From Streptomyces sp. Z26 (lineage in GTDB: Bacteria > Actinomycetota > Actinomycetes > Streptomycetales > Streptomycetaceae): 64,000 nt of DNA. This document shows, piece after piece, positions 62,043 through 64,000 of the stretch; the first letter of the stretch is position 1, and the number at the start of each line of letters is the position of its first letter. The stretch is taken from positions 4,822,501 to 4,886,500 of the forward strand of contig NZ_RCHV01000002.1 in the NCBI RefSeq assembly GCF_003665095.1, read 5' to 3'. A program made the translations under genes and the position numbers. The notes beneath the pieces were generated by a model. The model made no database searches. It saw only the letters and a list, made by a program, of their open reading frames with translations, and was not told where the DNA came from.

Positions 62043-62062
62043 TTAGTTGGACGTCCTAGTAA
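62043..62062 (+). promoter_or_regulatory. Palindromic operator candidate upstream of icmA
   Basis: TTAGTTGGACGTCCTAGTAA centres on a perfect GGACGTCC and pairs at 8 of 10 positions per half; one further pair extends it outward. It is AT-rich for this genome, is 70 bp before the icmA ATG and probably overlaps the promoter. TAGTAAT at its right end could be a -10. Confidence 0.6.
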
Positions 62063-62131
62063 TTATCCCATCGCAGCCCGCCCCCGGCAGACCCCGTGGG
62101 ACGCGCGCCCGCGGAGAGGCGAAGAGACCCC

Positions 62132-63832
62132 ATGGATGCTGAGGCCATCGAGCAGGGCAGGCGGCGCTGGCAGGAGCGCTACGACGCGGCCCGCACCCGC
62201 GACGCCGACTTCACCACGCTGTCCGGCGACCCGGTCGACCCGGTGTACGGGCCCCGGCCGGGCGACACGTACGAGGGCTTCGAGCGGATCGGCTGGCCCG
62301 GCGAGTTCCCGTACACCCGCGGCCTGCACGCCACCGGATACCGCGGACGCACCTGGACCATCCGCCAGTTCGCGGGCTTCGGCAACGCCGAGCAGACCAA
62401 CGAGCGGTACAAGATGATCCTGGAGGCGGGCGGCGGCGGCCTCTCCGTCGCGTTCGACATGCCCACCCTCATGGGCCGCGACTCGGACGAGCCCAAGGCG
62501 CTGGGCGAGGTGGGCCACTGCGGCGTCGCCATCGACTCCGCCGCCGACATGGAGGTCCTCTTCCGGGACATCCCGCTGGGCGACGTGACCACGTCCATGA
62601 CCATCTCCGGGCCCGCCGTCCCCGTCTTCTGCATGTACCTGGTGGCCGCCGAACGGCAGGGCGTCGACCCCGGCGTGCTCAACGGCACGCTCCAGACGGA
62701 CATCTTCAAGGAGTACATCGCGCAGAAGGAGTGGCTGTTCCAGCCCGAGCCCCATCTGCGGCTGATCGGCGACCTGATGGAGCACTGCGCGCGCGGCATC
62801 CCCGCGTACAAGCCGCTCTCCGTCTCCGGCTACCACATCCGCGAGGCCGGTGCGACGGCCGCGCAGGAGCTGGCGTACACCCTCGCGGACGGCTTCGGGT
62901 ACGTGGAGCTGGGCCTCTCCCGCGGGCTCGACGTGGACACCTTCGCGCCCGGCCTGTCCTTCTTCTTCGACGCGCACCTCGACTTCTTCGAGGAGATCGC
63001 CAAGTTCCGCGCCGCGCGCCGGATCTGGGCCCGCTGGATGCGCGACGAGTACGGCGCGAAGTCCCCGAAGGCGCAGTGGCTGCGCTTCCACACCCAGACC
63101 GCGGGCGTCTCGCTCACGGCGCAGCAGCCGTACAACAACGTCGTCCGTACGGCCGTCGAGGCGCTCTCCGCCGTCCTCGGCGGCACCAACTCCCTGCACA
63201 CCAACGCCCTCGACGAGACCCTCGCGCTCCCCAGCGAGCAGGCCGCCGAGATCGCGCTGCGCACGCAGCAGGTGCTGATGGAGGAGACGGGCATCACCAA
63301 CGTCGCGGACCCGCTGGGCGGTTCGTGGTACGTGGAGCAGCTGACCGACCGGATCGAGGCCGACGCCGAGAAGATCTTCGAGCAGATCAGGGAGCGCGGG
63401 CGGCGCGCGGTGCCGAGCGGCGAGCACCCCATCGGGCCGATCACGTCCGGCATCCTGCGCGGCATCGAGGACGGCTGGTTCACCGGCGAGATCGCCGAGG
63501 CGGCCTTCCAATACCAGCGGGCGCTGGAGAAGGACGACAAGCGGGTCGTCGGCGTCAACTGCCACACCGGCTCGGTCACCGGCGACCTGGAGATCCTGCG
63601 CGTCAGCCACGAGGTGGAGCGGGAGCAGGTACGGGTCCTCGGCGCGCGCCGGGAGGCCCGCGACGAGACGGCCGTACGGACCGCGCTGGACGCGATGCTC
63701 GCGGCGGCCCGCAGCGACGCGAACATGATCGAACCGATGCTGGAGGCCGTACGGGCCGAGGCGACGCTCGGCGAGATCTGCGGCGTGCTGCGCGACGAGT
63801 GGGGCGTCTACACGGAGCCGCCCGGCTTCTGA
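62132..63832 (+). CDS. icmA: Isobutyryl-CoA mutase large subunit
   Basis: IcmA is the substrate-binding subunit of the B12-dependent enzyme that interconverts isobutyryl-CoA and n-butyryl-CoA. At ATG 62132 the product is 566 aa, the length I remember for Streptomyces IcmA. Two residues distinguish it from methylmalonyl-CoA mutase: F80 (RQFAGF; Tyr in the mutase) and Q198 (EYIAQKEW; Arg in the mutase), both of which contact the substrate. There is no C-terminal cobalamin domain (no DxHxxG), so a separate IcmB must be encoded elsewhere. A longer frame starting at GTG 62096 exists but GGAGAGGCGAAG favours the ATG. An upstream palindrome suggests dedicated control. Confidence 0.96.
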   Translation: MDAEAIEQGRRRWQERYDAARTRDADFTTLSGDPVDPVYGPRPGDTYEGFERIGWPGEFPYTRGLHATGYRGRTWTIRQFAGFGNAEQTNERYKMILEAGGGGLSVAFDMPTLMGRDSDEPKALGEVGHCGVAIDSAADMEVLFRDIPLGDVTTSMTISGPAVPVFCMYLVAAERQGVDPGVLNGTLQTDIFKEYIAQKEWLFQPEPHLRLIGDLMEHCARGIPAYKPLSVSGYHIREAGATAAQELAYTLADGFGYVELGLSRGLDVDTFAPGLSFFFDAHLDFFEEIAKFRAARRIWARWMRDEYGAKSPKAQWLRFHTQTAGVSLTAQQPYNNVVRTAVEALSAVLGGTNSLHTNALDETLALPSEQAAEIALRTQQVLMEETGITNVADPLGGSWYVEQLTDRIEADAEKIFEQIRERGRRAVPSGEHPIGPITSGILRGIEDGWFTGEIAEAAFQYQRALEKDDKRVVGVNCHTGSVTGDLEILRVSHEVEREQVRVLGARREARDETAVRTALDAMLAAARSDANMIEPMLEAVRAEATLGEICGVLRDEWGVYTEPPGF

Positions 63833-63861
63833 GCCGGCGCTCGGCCCGGCGCGTTCACCCC

Positions 63862-63892
63862 GGCGCGTTCACCCCGGTGGGGTGAGCGCGCC
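63862..63892. terminator. Bidirectional terminator between icmA and TetR gene
   Basis: A 14-bp stem (63862-63875 with 63879-63892, one G-T pair, loop GGT) lies between the convergent genes and includes the last codons of the TetR gene. The left arm is also duplicated as GGCGCGTTCACCCC just upstream. Confidence 0.8.
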
Positions 63893-64000
63893 GAGCCCGG
63901 CCACGAGGAGGGCGGTGAAGGCGGTCACCCACGCGTCGTCCGCCGGTTCGCCGCTGACCAGCACGCGGTGGACGACGGCGCCCGCGATCACGTCGAACAC
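63869..64000 (-). CDS. TetR-family regulator, C-terminal part only (runs off the window)
   Basis: The last 43 codons of a minus-strand gene are present, reading FDVIAGAVVHRVLVSGE then a helical segment with WVTAFTALLVAGLGAL and ending in TPPG. A-G-A-V-V-H-R and the final amphipathic helix are typical of the C-terminal dimerisation domain of TetR/AcrR regulators. The DNA-binding part lies beyond the window, so no more can be said. It is convergent with icmA. Confidence 0.7.
   Translation of the reverse strand: MFDVIAGAVVHRVLVSGEPADDAWVTAFTALLVAGLGALTPPG

Overview
The window is a gene-dense, very GC-rich (about 72-74 percent by eye) actinobacterial chromosome segment. Gene content and order match the core region of a Streptomyces or very close relative: nrtL-lysA-hom-thrC-thrB-rho, rpmE-prfA-prmC, atpIBEFHAGDC, nucS, the hyphal polarity genes filP and scy, and icmA. 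I see no insertion sequence, prophage, CRISPR array, rRNA or tRNA. Both window edges cut intergenic or gene sequence; the last gene, a TetR regulator, is partial.

Layout. 1-11 kb: an orphan receiver protein, the ArgS-like nrtL, lysine and threonine biosynthesis (lysA, hom, thrC, thrB), transcription terminator Rho and an LCP cell-wall ligase. 11-16.6 kb: rpmE, then a translation/cell-wall operon (prfA, prmC, a Sua5/YrdC protein, a low-molecular-weight phosphatase homologue lacking its catalytic cysteine, a WecA/TagO-like transferase). 16.6-25.3 kb: the complete F1Fo ATP synthase operon behind a likely Rex operator, then a DUF2550 protein. 25.3-34.1 kb: a chitinase with the classic chitin-responsive direct repeats, a NarL-type two-component pair, a PduO-type cobalamin adenosyltransferase, a drug-type ABC exporter with its TetR regulator, and 3-hydroxybutyryl-CoA dehydrogenase. 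34.1-40.6 kb: a STAS protein, a transmembrane P-loop protein with a repetitive extracellular tail, the mismatch endonuclease NucS, a luciferase-like monooxygenase and small proteins. 40.6-49.5 kb: two paralogous ABC exporters followed by filP and scy. 49.6-52.7 kb: methylmalonyl-CoA epimerase, thiolase and the mutase chaperone MeaB. 52.8-64 kb: a PepSY protein with a divergent OmpR-type two-component system, two MarR regulators, three tandem AIM24 proteins, two DUF3817 membrane proteins, a cellulose-synthase-like glycosyltransferase, and icmA.

How it works together. Most of the window is housekeeping: amino-acid supply, translation, energy and apical growth. A dispersed acyl-CoA theme runs through it: adenosyltransferase, 3-hydroxybutyryl-CoA dehydrogenase, epimerase, thiolase, MeaB and IcmA together handle B12-dependent carbon-skeleton rearrangements that link butyrate, isobutyrate and propionate pools, which in Streptomyces feed polyketide precursors.

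The signals I consider most worth a second look are: a threonine-rich mini-ORF directly before hom; a Cys-to-Ser change in the phosphatase P-loop; a Rex-like site on the atp promoter and an intercistronic hairpin before atpC; a set of about nine apparently leaderless genes with a TANNNT box 6-8 nt before the start; helically phased CTGAAG repeats between a PepSY protein and a histidine kinase that share Asp-rich tracts; a 20-bp tandem repeat between mce and the thiolase; a 51-bp exact duplication of the rho 3' end; a membrane P-loop protein with Arg in place of the Walker lysine; and a strong excess of CGTACG. All assignments come from reading the sequence and from memory of families; nothing was searched.
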